The position numbers and the translations under genes were made by a program. Positions 42,407-49,711 of a stretch of 64,000 nucleotides of DNA are shown in pieces (position 1 is the stretch's first letter; each line of letters begins with the position of its first letter). This DNA is from DASRIA01 sp963816975 (GTDB taxonomy: Bacteria > Actinomycetota > Thermoleophilia > Solirubrobacterales > JBBDJG01): assembly GCA_963816975.1 (NCBI GenBank), contig CAWFMD010000006.1, positions 1,240,001-1,304,000 on the forward strand, written 5' to 3'. The notes beneath the pieces are model-generated. The model was not told the origin of the DNA. It did not search any database and saw nothing but the letters and a program-made list of their open reading frames with translations.

Positions 42407-44089
42407 ATGGCCACGGAGCCCAAGGTGGACCCGCAGCTCGAGCACCAGATCGAGGTGGTGGACGAGCTGTCCCGCGACCCGGCGGAACCGCATCCCGGCG
42501 AAGTGCCCTCGGCGCAGCCCACCGAGCACGGCGAGACCAGCGGTCTGAAGCCGCTGGTCGACGATCTGCACGATCGCCGGGCGAAGATCAAGCTCGGCGG
42601 TGGAGTCGAGAAGATCGAAGCTCAGCACGCGAAGGGCAAGCTCACGGCCCGCGAGCGCATCGATCTGCTGGTCGATGCCGGCACGTTCGTGGAGATCGGC
42701 ATGCACGGGCGACCGCACTTCTCCCAGCGCTCGATGGAAGGTCGCGACGCGCCCGCCGACGGGGTGATCACCGGCTGGGGCGACGTCGACGGCCGGGCCT
42801 GCGCGGTCGTCGCCTACGACTTCACGGTGATGGCCGGCTCGATGGGGATGACGGGGGAGATCAAGGTTGCCCGCATGCGCGAGATGGCACTGCAGAAGCG
42901 CATGCCCTTCATCTGGCTGCTCGACTCCGCCGGTGCCCGCATCCAGGAGGCGGTCGGCTCACTGTTCGCCGGCTCCGGCCACCTGTTCCGCGAGGAGGTG
43001 ATCATGTCCGGGGTGGTCCCGCTGGTGGCCGGGATGCTCGGGCCCTGCGCGGCGGGCACCGCCTACATCCCGGGGCTCTCGGACTTCGTCCCGATGGTGG
43101 TCGGCCAGGGCGCGATGGCGCTCGCCGGGCCGCACCTCGTGAAGGCAGTGACCGGCGAGGACATCGAGATGGAGGAACTGGGCGGAGCCAAGGTCCATTG
43201 CCGCAAGTCAGGTGTCGGTGACCTGGAGGTAGCCGACGATCGTGAGTGCATCGAGGCGATCAAGACCTACCTGTCGTACTTCCCGTCCAACTGCGAGCAG
43301 CAGCCGCCGGTGCGCGAAACGGCCGATCCCGTCGATCGGATGGACGAGGAATTGCTCGACGTCGTCCCGGAGTCGCCACGCCACCCCTATGACATGTACG
43401 AGGTGATCAAGCGGATCGTCGACGACGGCGAGTACTTCGACATCAAGCCCAAGTGGGCGAAGACGATCATCACGTGCTTCGCGCGCTTTGGCGGGCGTCC
43501 GGTCGGCATCGTCGCCAGCCAGCCAAAGCAGCTTGCGGGCATCCTCGAGAACGACTCCGCCGACAAGGCCGCGCGCTTCGTGAACCTCTGCGACGCGTTC
43601 AACATCCCGCTCGTCTTCCTTCAGGACGTGCCGGGGTTCATGGTCGGCTCGAAGGTCGAGCAGGCGGGCATCATCCGCCACGGCGCAAAGATGCTGTACT
43701 CGATCTCGCGCGCGACCGTGCCCAAGGTCACCGTCGTGATCCGCAAGGCGTACGGCGCCGGCTACTACGTGATGAACGGCCGCGCCTACGAGCCGGACCT
43801 GATCGTCGCGTGGCCGGGCGCGGAGATCAGCGTGATGGGCGCGGAGGGCGCCGTCAACATCATCTTCCGCAAGCAGATCGAGGCGGCGGCGGACCCGGAC
43901 GCCGAGCGGCAGCAGCTGGTCGCCAACTTCAAGGCGATCATCGATCCCTACATCGCCGCGGGCAACGACATGGTGGACGACATCATCGACCCGCGCGAGA
44001 CGCGCCCGCGCATCATCCGCGGCCTCGAGATGGCTGCCACGAAGCGCGTCGAGAGGCCATGGCGCAAGCATGGCGTGATGCCGGTGTGA
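42407..44089 (+). CDS. Acyl-CoA carboxylase carboxyltransferase (beta) subunit
   Basis: 560 residues from the ATG at 42407; a GTG 6 codons up is possible. The N-terminal crotonase-like domain has HAKGKLTARERIDLLVDAGTFVE, DFTVMAGSMGMTGEIKVARM, LLDSAGARIQEAVGSLFAGSG. The C-terminal domain has PYDMYEVIKRIVDDGEYFDIKP, GIVASQPKQLAGILENDSADKAARFV, FLQDVPGFMVGSKVEQAGIIRHGAKM and KAYGAGYYVMNGRAY. This is a biotin-dependent propionyl-, acetyl- or methylcrotonyl-type carboxyltransferase. The first about 45 residues are an acidic, Pro-rich extension. It needs a biotin carboxylase, not in the window, and a BCCP, one of which lies at 17034. Confidence 0.93.
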   Translation: MATEPKVDPQLEHQIEVVDELSRDPAEPHPGEVPSAQPTEHGETSGLKPLVDDLHDRRAKIKLGGGVEKIEAQHAKGKLTARERIDLLVDAGTFVEIGMHGRPHFSQRSMEGRDAPADGVITGWGDVDGRACAVVAYDFTVMAGSMGMTGEIKVARMREMALQKRMPFIWLLDSAGARIQEAVGSLFAGSGHLFREEVIMSGVVPLVAGMLGPCAAGTAYIPGLSDFVPMVVGQGAMALAGPHLVKAVTGEDIEMEELGGAKVHCRKSGVGDLEVADDRECIEAIKTYLSYFPSNCEQQPPVRETADPVDRMDEELLDVVPESPRHPYDMYEVIKRIVDDGEYFDIKPKWAKTIITCFARFGGRPVGIVASQPKQLAGILENDSADKAARFVNLCDAFNIPLVFLQDVPGFMVGSKVEQAGIIRHGAKMLYSISRATVPKVTVVIRKAYGAGYYVMNGRAYEPDLIVAWPGAEISVMGAEGAVNIIFRKQIEAAADPDAERQQLVANFKAIIDPYIAAGNDMVDDIIDPRETRPRIIRGLEMAATKRVERPWRKHGVMPV

Positions 44090-44856
44090 CCTCGCCACGC
44101 GTGCAGGCGGTGAGCGACGTGATGGAGGCGTTCCGGCGCCGCGACGTGCCGGCGCTGAACCAGCTGCTGGACGTGGAGACGTTCGAGTTTCGCTCCGCGA
44201 TCCGGGCGGCGTTCGCAGGCGGCGGCGTGTACCGCGGGCCGGGCAGCGTGGAGCGCTACATCGGCGATCTCGACGGGGTGTTCGAGGACTGGCATACCGA
44301 GGACGAGCACTACGTGGACGCGCCCCCCGACCAGGTCGTCCTGACGTACCGCATCGTGGGGCAGGGCCGCCAGAGCGAGCTGCGGCTGGGGCAGGACATC
44401 GCGATCGTGTGGACGTTCGCGGGCGGCCGCCTGCGGCGCGGGGACGTCTACCTGCAGCGCGAGGAGGCCTATGCGGCCGTCCCCGGATATCCGGTGCATG
44501 CGATGAACGACGCGATCGCGCGCAAGCACATCGACGATTTCGTGGCGAGCGTGCATCCGGACGTCGTATGGGAGCACAACATCGGAACGGGCTCGCCCGA
44601 GGAGGGCGTCTACGAGGGTCGCGAGCGCCTGCGGCAGTTGATGGCGCGCATCCTCGAGGGTTGGGACTACATGTGGCCCGAGGCCGACGCGGTCCGCGAG
44701 GTGGAGGCCGGGCGCTACCACCTGAGGGGCCGGCTGCGCATGAAGCACTCGGACTCGGACCGGCTGATCGTGACTCCCTTCGAGCAGCACATCGAGCTTC
44801 GCGGCGACCAGATGATCAGGGGCCGCATGACGACCGGGAGCCTGGTCGGTGGGTGA
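44086..44856 (+). CDS. Double SnoaL/NTF2-like domain protein
   Basis: 256 residues from the GTG at 44086, which overlaps the carboxylase stop as GTGA; an ATG at 44059 is also possible. Two NTF2-like cones are visible. Residues about 5-120 run VSDVMEAFRRRDVPALNQLLDVE...VERYIGDLDGVFEDWHTE...DIAIVWTFAGGRLRRGDVYLQ. Residues about 128-250 run NDAIARKHIDDFVASVHPDVVWEHN...GRERLRQLMARILEGW...LIVTPFEQHIELRGDQMIRGRM. Unlike the single-domain neighbour at 39305, this is a tandem fusion. Role inferred from position between carboxylase and BKACE genes: isomerase, hydratase or carrier for a pathway intermediate. Confidence 0.78.
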   Translation: MTSPRVQAVSDVMEAFRRRDVPALNQLLDVETFEFRSAIRAAFAGGGVYRGPGSVERYIGDLDGVFEDWHTEDEHYVDAPPDQVVLTYRIVGQGRQSELRLGQDIAIVWTFAGGRLRRGDVYLQREEAYAAVPGYPVHAMNDAIARKHIDDFVASVHPDVVWEHNIGTGSPEEGVYEGRERLRQLMARILEGWDYMWPEADAVREVEAGRYHLRGRLRMKHSDSDRLIVTPFEQHIELRGDQMIRGRMTTGSLVGG

Positions 44857-44885
44857 GAGCTCCCCTACAAGCAGGAGGTAATGCG

Positions 44886-45803
44886 ATGAGCCGCTTCGAG
44901 GACCCGGTGATCATCACTTGCTCGATCTCGGGCGCGGTCGCCAACCGCGAGCAGTGCCCGGCGATCCCGTACACGCCCGAGGAGTACGCGGCCGAGGCGC
45001 GCCGGATCGTGGACGAAGGCGGCGCCATGATCCACATCCATGCGCGCACGCCGGACGGTGTTCCCAGCTACGAGGTAGACGACTTCCGCAACATCACGGA
45101 CGCGATCCTCGGCGAGGTGGACGACGTGATCATCAACTACTCGACCGGCGCGGTCGGCGTGCCGATCGAAAAGCGCCTCGAGTACCTGCGTGCGCTGCGG
45201 CCCGAGGTGGGCGCGCTCAACATGGGCTCGATGAACTACGCGAAGTACTCGAAGCGGCGCAAGCAGTTCGTCTTCCACACCGTGTTCGAGAACTCGTTCG
45301 ACACGATCATGACGTTCCTGAACGAGATGAACGCACTCGGCATCAAGCCCGAGCACGAGTGCTTCGACTCGGGTCACATCGCGAACCTCGATCCGCTGCT
45401 CGACATGGGGCTGCTGCGCGAGCCGCTTCAGATTTCGTGCGTGATGGGTGTGACCGGCGGTATCCGCCCGAATGCGCGCAACCTCGCGCACATGTCGGAG
45501 CAGATCCCCGGCGGGGCGCAGGGCCCCAACGAGTGGGGCGTGATCGGCATCTCGCGCGCCCAGTGGATGCTGGGCGCCGCGGCGCTCACGCTGGGCGGGA
45601 ATTTCCGCGTCGGACTCGAGGACAACTTCTACCTGCCCAACGGCGACATGGCGCGCTCCAACGGCGACCTGATCGCGAAGGCGCGGCAGATGGTCGAAGA
45701 CGTGGGCCGGCGACCGGCGACCGTCGCAGAGGCGCGGGAAATGCTCGGCACGCAGAAAATGGTGTGGCCGCCGCGGGCGGCGGCCACGGCGGCCACGGGC
45801 TGA
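44886..45803 (+). CDS. BKACE family enzyme (DUF849, beta-keto acid cleavage)
   Basis: 305 residues from the ATG at 44886, preceded by AGGAGG. The family lays out a TIM barrel with zinc ligands: HIHAR (His50 and His52), GSMNYAKYSKRR, FDSGHIANLDPLL, a glycine-rich NEWGVIGISRAQW and LEDNFYLPNGDMARSNGDLI near the end. BKACE enzymes combine a beta-keto acid with acetyl-CoA to give a CoA ester plus acetoacetate; the best known one acts in lysine fermentation. The specificity pocket cannot be read by eye. It sits between the double SnoaL gene and a CoA-transferase/racemase, with its stop overlapping the next start. Confidence 0.9.
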   Translation: MSRFEDPVIITCSISGAVANREQCPAIPYTPEEYAAEARRIVDEGGAMIHIHARTPDGVPSYEVDDFRNITDAILGEVDDVIINYSTGAVGVPIEKRLEYLRALRPEVGALNMGSMNYAKYSKRRKQFVFHTVFENSFDTIMTFLNEMNALGIKPEHECFDSGHIANLDPLLDMGLLREPLQISCVMGVTGGIRPNARNLAHMSEQIPGGAQGPNEWGVIGISRAQWMLGAAALTLGGNFRVGLEDNFYLPNGDMARSNGDLIAKARQMVEDVGRRPATVAEAREMLGTQKMVWPPRAAATAATG

Positions 45804-46999
45804 TGTCGGCGGTGCCCGGGGCCCTCGACGGACTGCGCGTGCTCGACCTCAGCCGGCTGCTGCCCGGCGGATTCTGCACGCTGCTGCTCGCCGACATGGG
45901 TGCCGAGGTGCTCAAGGTCGAGGACACTGCGGGCGGCGACTACATCCGCTGGATGCCCCCTTACTACGGCGGCGAGGCGGAGCGGCGCGCGGGCGTGGCC
46001 TCCGCCTACTTCCTCGCGCTGAATCGCAACAAGCGCTCGCTGCGCCTGAACCTCAAGGACGAGCGCGGGCGCGACGTGCTGTTGCGGCTGGCCGACGATT
46101 ACGACGTGCTGGTGGAGAGCTTCCGCCCCGGCGTGATGGACCGGTTGGGCGTCGGCTTCGACACGCTGCGTGAGCGCAACCCACGCCTGATCTACTGCCC
46201 GATCTCCGGCTATGGCCAGGACGGCCCCCTGACCGCGCGCTCCGGGCACGACACCAACTACCTGGCGCTGAACGGGTTGCTCGGCCTGACGGGGCGGCGC
46301 GGTGGGCCGCCCATCCAGTCGGCCGGCCAGATCGCCGACCTCGGCGGCGGCGGGTTGATGGCGGCGGTCGGCATCCTCGCCGCGGTGATCGAGCGCGCGC
46401 GCTCGGGCGAGGGCCAGATGGTCGACATCTCGATGACCGACGGCGCTCTGTCCTGGCTGGCGATGGTCGCGGCACGCTACTTCGCCGAGCAGCAGGTCCC
46501 GCGCCGCGGAGAGCCGGAGCTGACCGGCGGCATCGCGTGCTACGTCCCCTATGAGACCAAGGACGGGCGGTGGGTGTCCCTGGGGGCACTCGAGCCGAAG
46601 TTCTGGCAGAACTGGTGCAACGGCGTCGGTCGCCCCGATCTGATCGAGAAGCAGTTCGAGCATCCGGACTCGGTGGCGGGGTCGGAGGTCGCAGCCGTGT
46701 TTCGCGAACGCACGCGCGACCAGTGGACGGCATTCGCCGCCGAGCACGACTGCTGTCTCGAGCCGATCCTCGATCTCGACGAGGCGCTCGACTCGGAACT
46801 CGTACGCGCGCGCGGAATGGTCGTCGAGCTGGACCAGCCGGGGATCGGCGCGGTCAAGCAGGTCGGCGCCCCGATCAAGCTGTCGCGCACACCGGCCGAC
46901 ACCGGCGGCGCGGCGCCGGCGCTCGGCGCCGACACCGACGACGTCCTGCGCGAGATCGGCATCGACCCGGCGCCGCTGCGCGAGGCGGGCGTGGTGTGA
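45803..46999 (+). CDS. Class III CoA-transferase / alpha-methylacyl-CoA racemase-like (CaiB/BaiF)
   Basis: 398 residues, ATG overlapping the BKACE stop (TGATG). Motifs: LDGLRVLDLSRLLPGGFCTLLLADMGAEVLKVED, NRNKRSLRLNLKDERGRDVLL, ESFRPGVMDRLGVG, YGQDGPLTARSGHDTNYLAL with the catalytic Asp near residue 150, and GGGGLMAAVGILAAVIERARSGEGQ. GHDxNYLAL is the form seen in alpha-methylacyl-CoA racemases, so racemisation of a 2-methyl branched acyl-CoA is at least as likely as CoA transfer. That fits acyl-CoA dehydrogenases that accept only one stereoisomer. Confidence 0.88.
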   Translation: MSAVPGALDGLRVLDLSRLLPGGFCTLLLADMGAEVLKVEDTAGGDYIRWMPPYYGGEAERRAGVASAYFLALNRNKRSLRLNLKDERGRDVLLRLADDYDVLVESFRPGVMDRLGVGFDTLRERNPRLIYCPISGYGQDGPLTARSGHDTNYLALNGLLGLTGRRGGPPIQSAGQIADLGGGGLMAAVGILAAVIERARSGEGQMVDISMTDGALSWLAMVAARYFAEQQVPRRGEPELTGGIACYVPYETKDGRWVSLGALEPKFWQNWCNGVGRPDLIEKQFEHPDSVAGSEVAAVFRERTRDQWTAFAAEHDCCLEPILDLDEALDSELVRARGMVVELDQPGIGAVKQVGAPIKLSRTPADTGGAAPALGADTDDVLREIGIDPAPLREAGVV

Positions 47000-47724
47000 A
47001 AGAGAACGACCTGATGCGGATGGGCGAGCTGGCCCAGGCGGCGGGCGTCTCGGCCGGCACGATCAAGCACTACCTGCGCGAGGGCCTGCTGCCCGAGCCG
47101 GTCAAGACGTCGCGAAACATGGCCTGGTACCCACGCGAGTTCGTCGAGCGGGTGCAGCTGATCAAGCAGCTCCAGGAGGAGCGCTTCCTCCCGCTGAAGG
47201 TGATCAAGGAGGTGCTCCAGCGGGATGGCGCAGCAGGTGGGGCGGACCGGCTGCGCGCGCTGATCGACCTCGAGGACCGCGTGCTCGAGCGTGCGCTCAC
47301 CGTGCAGGACACCCGCGGGCTGAGCGGGCGCGACGTGCTCAAGCGCTACGGGCTGCCGGCCGAGGCGCTCGAGCGTCTCGAGCAGCTCGGGGTCCTGACC
47401 CCGGGCGTGCGCAACGGGTCGAAACGCTACGGGCCCGACGACGTGCAGATCATCGAAGCGGTCAGCCGCATGCGCGCGTCGGGCTACTCCGAGGCGCTTG
47501 GCTTCACCGTGCACGACACGATGATCTACAAGCGCCACCTCGAGCGGCTCGTGCGCGAGGAGGTCGACGTGATGATGGAGCGAGTCGCCGGCGAGATGGA
47601 CACGGAGGAGGCGGCGGACCTGCTCGAGCGCGCCGTCGAGCCGATGCGCGACCTCGTGGCGGCCCTGCGCGCCAAGCTGCTCGTGTCCGAGCTGCAGGCC
47701 CGGCGGGCGGCGCAGCGGTCTTGA
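46996..47724 (+). CDS. MerR-family transcriptional regulator
   Basis: 242 residues from a GTG overlapping the racemase stop (GTGA); an ATG at 47014 (MRMGELAQ) is the alternative. The winged HTH is MGELAQAAGVSAGTIKHYLREGLLPEPVKTSRNMAWYPREFVERVQLIKQLQEERFLPLKVIKEVL (about 7-73). A second helical region with a MerR-like half (RYGPDDVQIIEAVSRMRASGY) lies at 130-165, so it may contain a duplicated or extended effector-binding domain. No metal-binding cysteines are present, arguing for an organic inducer. Likely regulates this operon through the palindrome at 41577. Confidence 0.88.
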   Translation: MKENDLMRMGELAQAAGVSAGTIKHYLREGLLPEPVKTSRNMAWYPREFVERVQLIKQLQEERFLPLKVIKEVLQRDGAAGGADRLRALIDLEDRVLERALTVQDTRGLSGRDVLKRYGLPAEALERLEQLGVLTPGVRNGSKRYGPDDVQIIEAVSRMRASGYSEALGFTVHDTMIYKRHLERLVREEVDVMMERVAGEMDTEEAADLLERAVEPMRDLVAALRAKLLVSELQARRAAQRS

Positions 47725-48194
47725 GTGACATCACGATCCGCGCCGCGGATGCCGGCGATCACGACGGCCTGTTCGCACTGTACGCGCGGGTGGTCGCGCA
47801 GGGCGGAGCATTCCCGCAGGAGCCGCCCGTCGACGAGGCGACCTTCCGGGAGGCCTGGATCGACGGCAAGACCGGCGTGTACGTGGCCGCGCTGGACGGC
47901 GACCTCGCCGGCTCCTACCACCTGCTGCCCAACTACGCAGGCACGGCCGGCCACATCGCGAACGCCGGCTACATGGTGGTGCCGGAGCGCCGCCGCCGCG
48001 GCGTCGGGGAGGCGTTGGTGGAGCACTCGCTCGACGAAGCCCGCCGGCACGGATTCGACGCGATCATGTTCAACCTCGTGTTCGAGTCCAACCCGGCCCG
48101 CCTCTTGTACGAGCGGCTGGGGTTCGAAGCGGTCGGCCGGGTACCCGAGGCGATTCGCGGCGAGGACGCGATCGTCTACTGGCGCAAGCTCTGA
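47721..48194 (+). CDS. GNAT family N-acetyltransferase
   Basis: 157 residues from a TTG that overlaps the MerR stop (TTGA). Core motif: GYMVVPERRRRGVGEALVEHSLDEARRHG (residues about 82-110, with R-R-R-G-V-G), then FNLVFESNPARLLYERLGFEAVGRVPEAI. N-terminal ITIRAADAGDHDGLFALY is the standard first strand-helix. Last gene of the operon by spacing; the following nitrilase has its own promoter. Substrate unknown. Confidence 0.88.
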   Translation: MSDITIRAADAGDHDGLFALYARVVAQGGAFPQEPPVDEATFREAWIDGKTGVYVAALDGDLAGSYHLLPNYAGTAGHIANAGYMVVPERRRRGVGEALVEHSLDEARRHGFDAIMFNLVFESNPARLLYERLGFEAVGRVPEAIRGEDAIVYWRKL

Positions 48195-48228
48195 CGCCAC
48201 GCGCGCATCGTCCGCCATGCGCTCGACC

Positions 48229-48261
48229 TATAATCGGACCGGTAGTTGACTCGTGAGTCAA
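48229..48261 (+). promoter_or_regulatory. Promoter -10 and palindromic operator of the nitrilase-TetR operon
   Basis: A perfect TATAAT at 48229-48234 is followed 11 bases later by the palindrome TTGACTC-GT-GAGTCAA (48246-48261), whose last base is the first base of the ATG. No good -35 is seen, so the promoter may need activation. An operator directly over the start region is typical of TetR-family autorepression, and a TetR gene is the second gene of this operon. Confidence 0.7.
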
Positions 48262-49094
48262 TGCGCGCGGCGTCGATACAACTCAACTCCGATCCGAACA
48301 AGGACCGCAATCTCTCGATCGCGGGTGCGCTGATGCGCGATGCCGCGGCTGACGGCGCCCGGTTGATCGTGCTGCCCGAGAAGTTCAACGTGCTGGGGGC
48401 CCCGGACGACCTGCGCGCCGGCGCCGAGCCGGTGCCCGGCCCGACCACCGAGTGGGCCGGCGCACTTTGCCGCGAGCTCGGGGTGTGGCTCGCGGCCGGC
48501 AGCATCGTCGAGCGTGTCGAGGGGGACGCCAAGCTGCGCAACACGTCCGTGCTGATCGGCCCGGACGGCGGCGTGCACGCGGTCTACCGCAAGATCCACC
48601 TGTTCGACGTCGAGGTGGGCGGCACCGTCTATCGCGAATCGGACACGGAGGCGCCCGGCGACGTGGCCGTGGTCGCCGATGTCGACGGAGTGGAGCTGGG
48701 CATGGCCGTCTGCTACGACCTGCGCTTCCCCGAGTTGTTTCGCATCATGGCCGTTGCCGGTGCCCGCGTGGTCACGCTGCCCGCCGCATTCACCGTGCCG
48801 ACCGGCCGCGCTCACTGGGAAGTCCTCGTGCGGGCGCGTGCGATCGAGAACCAGGTGTTCGTGATCGCGGCCGGGCAGATCGGGAGCCATCCGCCCGATC
48901 ACGAAAGCTATGGACACTCGATGATCGTGGACCCGTGGGGTGTGGTACTGGCGCAGGCGCCCGATGAGGTGTGCTTCGTTGCCGCCGAGCTCGACCTCGA
49001 CGCCCAGCGGGAGGTGCGTGAGAAGCTGCCGTCCCTGGCCCACCGCCGGCCGCACGCCTACGTGTCGCCGGTGCTGCACGGAGCGCACACGTGA
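48261..49094 (+). CDS. Carbon-nitrogen hydrolase (nitrilase superfamily)
   Basis: 277 residues from the ATG at 48261; a TTG at 48246 lies in the operator and is rejected. The catalytic triad is visible: Glu in LIVLPEKFN (near residue 40), Lys in YRKIHLFDV (near 112), Cys in GMAVCYDLRFPELF (near 151). YRESDTEAPG, AAFTVPTGRAHWEVLVRARAIENQ and ESYGHSMIVDPWGVVL are typical of the Nit1/Nit2 omega-amidase branch. It hydrolyses an amide such as a 2-oxo-acid amide or deaminated glutathione. Followed by and overlapping a TetR gene. Confidence 0.92.
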   Translation: MRAASIQLNSDPNKDRNLSIAGALMRDAAADGARLIVLPEKFNVLGAPDDLRAGAEPVPGPTTEWAGALCRELGVWLAAGSIVERVEGDAKLRNTSVLIGPDGGVHAVYRKIHLFDVEVGGTVYRESDTEAPGDVAVVADVDGVELGMAVCYDLRFPELFRIMAVAGARVVTLPAAFTVPTGRAHWEVLVRARAIENQVFVIAAGQIGSHPPDHESYGHSMIVDPWGVVLAQAPDEVCFVAAELDLDAQREVREKLPSLAHRRPHAYVSPVLHGAHT

Positions 49095-49711
49095 GCAGCC
49101 GCCGTGACGGCGCCGCCGACAAGCGGCGGGTGATCCTCGACGCCGCGATCACGGTGTTTGCGCGCGAGGGCTTTCACCGCTGCCGCGTTTCGGACATCGC
49201 GCGCGAGGCGAACGTCGCATACGGCCTCGTCTACCACTACTTCAGGTCGAAGGATCAGGTGCTCGACACTCTCTTCACCGAGCGCTGGAGCCTCCTGCTC
49301 GAGGCAATCTCGGAAGCGGACCGCAGCCAGGCGCCGGTGCGTGACCGCCTGCGCTCGATCGCCGACTTCATCATCGAGTCTTACCGCAACGACCCGGACC
49401 TGATGAAGGTGATCATCGTGGAGGTGACCCGTGCTGCGAACACGTTCGGGCGCGCGCACTTCGACGAGATCCGCCAAGCCTACGACGGCATCAGCAGGAT
49501 CGTCGCTCACGGACAGGCCGACGGCACGTTCCGCTCCGACATCCCGCCCGACTTCGCGACGCTCTGCTTCTACGGCGCGATCGAGCAGCTGCTGACCGCC
49601 TGGATCTTCGACGCGCTCCCGAGGAGCGATGGGGAGTTCGAGCAGGCCAAGCAGGTGCTCGTCGAGACCATCTGCGACGGGCTCGCCGTGCGGTCCGGCG
49701 TCAGCGCCTAG
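49091..49711 (+). CDS. TetR family transcriptional regulator
   Basis: 206 residues, GTG overlapping the nitrilase stop (GTGA). HTH: ILDAAITVFAREGFHRCRVSDIAREANVAYGLVYHYFRSKDQVL (about 15-58). The C-terminal domain (ADFIIESYRNDPDLMKVIIVEVTRAANTFG; AIEQLLTAWIFDALP) resembles the FadR/FadR-like acyl-CoA-responsive TetR_C group. It probably represses its own operon at 48246-48261 and might bind acyl-CoA from the neighbouring pathway. Tail-to-tail overlap of 11 bases with the secreted protein gene. Confidence 0.93.
   Translation: MSSRRDGAADKRRVILDAAITVFAREGFHRCRVSDIAREANVAYGLVYHYFRSKDQVLDTLFTERWSLLLEAISEADRSQAPVRDRLRSIADFIIESYRNDPDLMKVIIVEVTRAANTFGRAHFDEIRQAYDGISRIVAHGQADGTFRSDIPPDFATLCFYGAIEQLLTAWIFDALPRSDGEFEQAKQVLVETICDGLAVRSGVSA

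Noticed and set aside
40313..44089. A plain leucine degradation (liu) operon
   Set aside because: Acyl-CoA dehydrogenase, hydratase and carboxyltransferase would fit, but no HMG-CoA lyase or biotin carboxylase is present and BKACE, AMACR-like and SnoaL genes are extra.
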